In this document: positions 62,835 to 64,000 of the stretch, in pieces
Numbering within the stretch: position 1 is the first letter of the stretch
Layout of the letters: every line of letters begins with the position of its first letter
Assembly (NCBI GenBank): GCA_018340805.1
Contig: JACMZG010001863.1
Span: 57,966,477-58,030,476 of the forward strand
Length of the DNA: 64,000 nucleotides
Reading direction: 5' to 3'
DNA from: Microvelia longipes
Lineage: Eukaryota; Arthropoda; Insecta; Hemiptera; Veliidae
Translations under genes and position numbers: made by a program
The notes under the pieces: model-generated
What the model was told of the DNA's origin: nothing
The model's database searches: none
What the model saw: the letters and a program-made list of their open reading frames with translations, nothing else

Positions 62835-63680
62835 TGTTTTTTCTCAGTTTTCCTGATTGTCTAAATAGGAGACTCTATAGATAAACGTTGTTTTTTAAAT
62901 TTCTTTTTTTTAGGAAGTTTCTTTTCTTTTGTTTACGTTTCTAAGAATTTTAGGGATTTTCTTTTTTATATGAAAGCCCATCTACCTCACTCCAGATTTC
63001 TTTTTTTGTTTCGTTTAGCGAGAGATGTGTTCTTTTAATTTTTGTCCTTACAGCCTCGTCTTCACCCTTGAGCCGGGGAGAGTATATTCGCCCCTTACAA
63101 GGCATAGTTGTAGTTTTAATTTATTTTATGTGTATTCGTAGCATCTCTCGTATGTCTCGGTTACTTCCGACAAGCTCGGAGTTTTGATACGAGGGGATTC
63201 CGTGTGTAGAAACCATTCAGTCGCTCGCTTGATACGTTTAGAACACTACGCAACCATTTAAAATTTGCATAATTACGCTCGGTTTTACGTAAGTTATTAC
63301 GCCTTCACAACTTATCTTTAATAAGGGCTATTTTCCCTTGGTTGGTACCGTGAGACATCGATAATAATTGTACATTTCAGTTAGGATACTTTTTATTCTA
63401 TTTCATTTTTTATGTTTGGAAATAGGTTGCCCCTAAATAGGTTACATGGTTAGGAGACACAATTTCACAGGTTGTTATTTATGTTTTTTTTACCGAGCCC
63501 TCTGCGTTTGCTTACAACAAAATATTGAGCAAGAAATTCTGTTATTAATTATATGTTATTTTGGCCCTAAACGAAGGCCTGGTCCTCCTTTATTATAAAT
63601 TGTGACGCTCCTAAACTTAAAGTACAACCGCCCTAGGATTCTTACATACCATACCAGAAAAAAGTCAACCATCATAATAT
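62835..63680. other. Possible 3' UTR/LTR of the second BEL fragment
   Basis: The sequence is less AT-rich than its neighbours and follows a Pol end directly, so it may contain the PPT and LTR. Without a second copy in the window the LTR limits cannot be set. Confidence 0.3.
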
Positions 63681-63683
63681 AAT

Positions 63684-63735
63684 AGTATATATATTATATA
63701 TATATATATATATATTATTTATTATTATTATTTAT
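63684..63735. repeat. (TA)n and (ATT)n microsatellite
   Basis: TA repeats run into an ATT-rich stretch directly before the CTAGCCGGATACCCGTGC motif. Confidence 0.9.
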
Positions 63736-64000
63736 ACTAGCCGGATACCCGTGCTTCGCCGGGCGTTAAAGAAATAATTTTATACAATTACTTTTATTGC
63801 TTATAGTACTCATAGCAGTAAATCAGTCACCCTCTAAATATACTATTAAATCTAATCCAAATCAAGTAAACTAATTACTTATGCCCTGTGCACCACAATT
63901 TCTTTTATCTGCGTTTTATGCACTACATAGCCAGTAAATCAGTCCTCTAATATTACTATACTAAATCTAATCAAAATCAAGTAAACTAATTACTTATGCC
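63736..64000 (+). repeat. Repeat start with internal ~117-bp tandem duplication, cut by window edge
   Basis: The segment starts ACTAGCCGGATACCCGTGC then TTCGCCGGGCG, a start common to dispersed elements in arthropod genomes. Two tandem copies follow (about 63,816-63,881 and 63,932-64,000) sharing CAGTAAATCAGTC and AAATCAAGTAAACTAATTAC. It continues beyond the window. Confidence 0.6.

Overview
The window looks like intergenic and intronic DNA from a large, AT-rich, transposon-dense arthropod genome, most likely an insect. Grounds for this are BEL/Pao and Ty3-type LTR retroelements, non-LTR (LINE) fragments, tRNA-headed SINEs with long target-site duplications, long introns, an EcKinase/CHK-type kinase (a family expanded in insects) and two exons that read like the N-terminus of an insect chaoptin-like leucine-rich-repeat (LRR) protein. 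There are no operons, Shine-Dalgarno sites or CRISPR arrays. The species cannot be named from sequence alone.

Layout. 1-4.9 kb: a minus-strand BEL/Pao element (Gag, protease, RT and RNase H recognisable) broken mostly by single-base shifts. 5.0-7.0 kb: a long inverted repeat with about 720-bp arms. 8.0-8.6 and 55.4-56.0 kb: two copies of a repeat ending in a hairpin. 11.0-11.45 kb: eight copies of a 56-bp tandem repeat. 11.56-12.23 kb: a complete 667-bp TRIM-like LTR element with matching LTRs, PBS, PPT and a 5-bp TSD. 13.3 and 24.2-24.6 kb: LINE coding remnants. 15.1-15.7 and 36.35-36.98 kb: a second hairpin-ended repeat family. 16.56-18.23 and 36.06-37.5 kb: two copies, in opposite orientation, of a TIR element, each carrying a different nested insertion. 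20.05-20.4, 30.05-30.65 and 57.19-57.45 kb: three foldback units. 29.08-29.78 kb: a run of N cutting a candidate exon. 31.64-34.58 kb: a 42-bp minisatellite array (about 60 units) enclosed by long terminal inverted repeats. 37.85-38.12 and 59.67-59.90 kb: tRNA-headed SINEs. 62.4-62.8 kb: a second BEL fragment, plus strand. Long (TA)n tracts recur throughout.

Host genes. Two plus-strand exons of an LRR ectodomain gene (40,476-40,629 and 49,862-50,006) join in phase across a 9.2-kb intron. That intron holds, on the opposite strand, an intact single-exon 538-residue EcKinase-like gene (42,324-43,940) with an unusual ~130-residue insertion between its catalytic-loop and DFQ motifs. These are the only well-supported host coding sequences. 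The rest is repeats or unassigned AT-rich DNA.

The most novel-looking items are the TIR-enclosed minisatellite, the TRIM element, and the two repeat families that share one terminal 15-mer plus hairpin.
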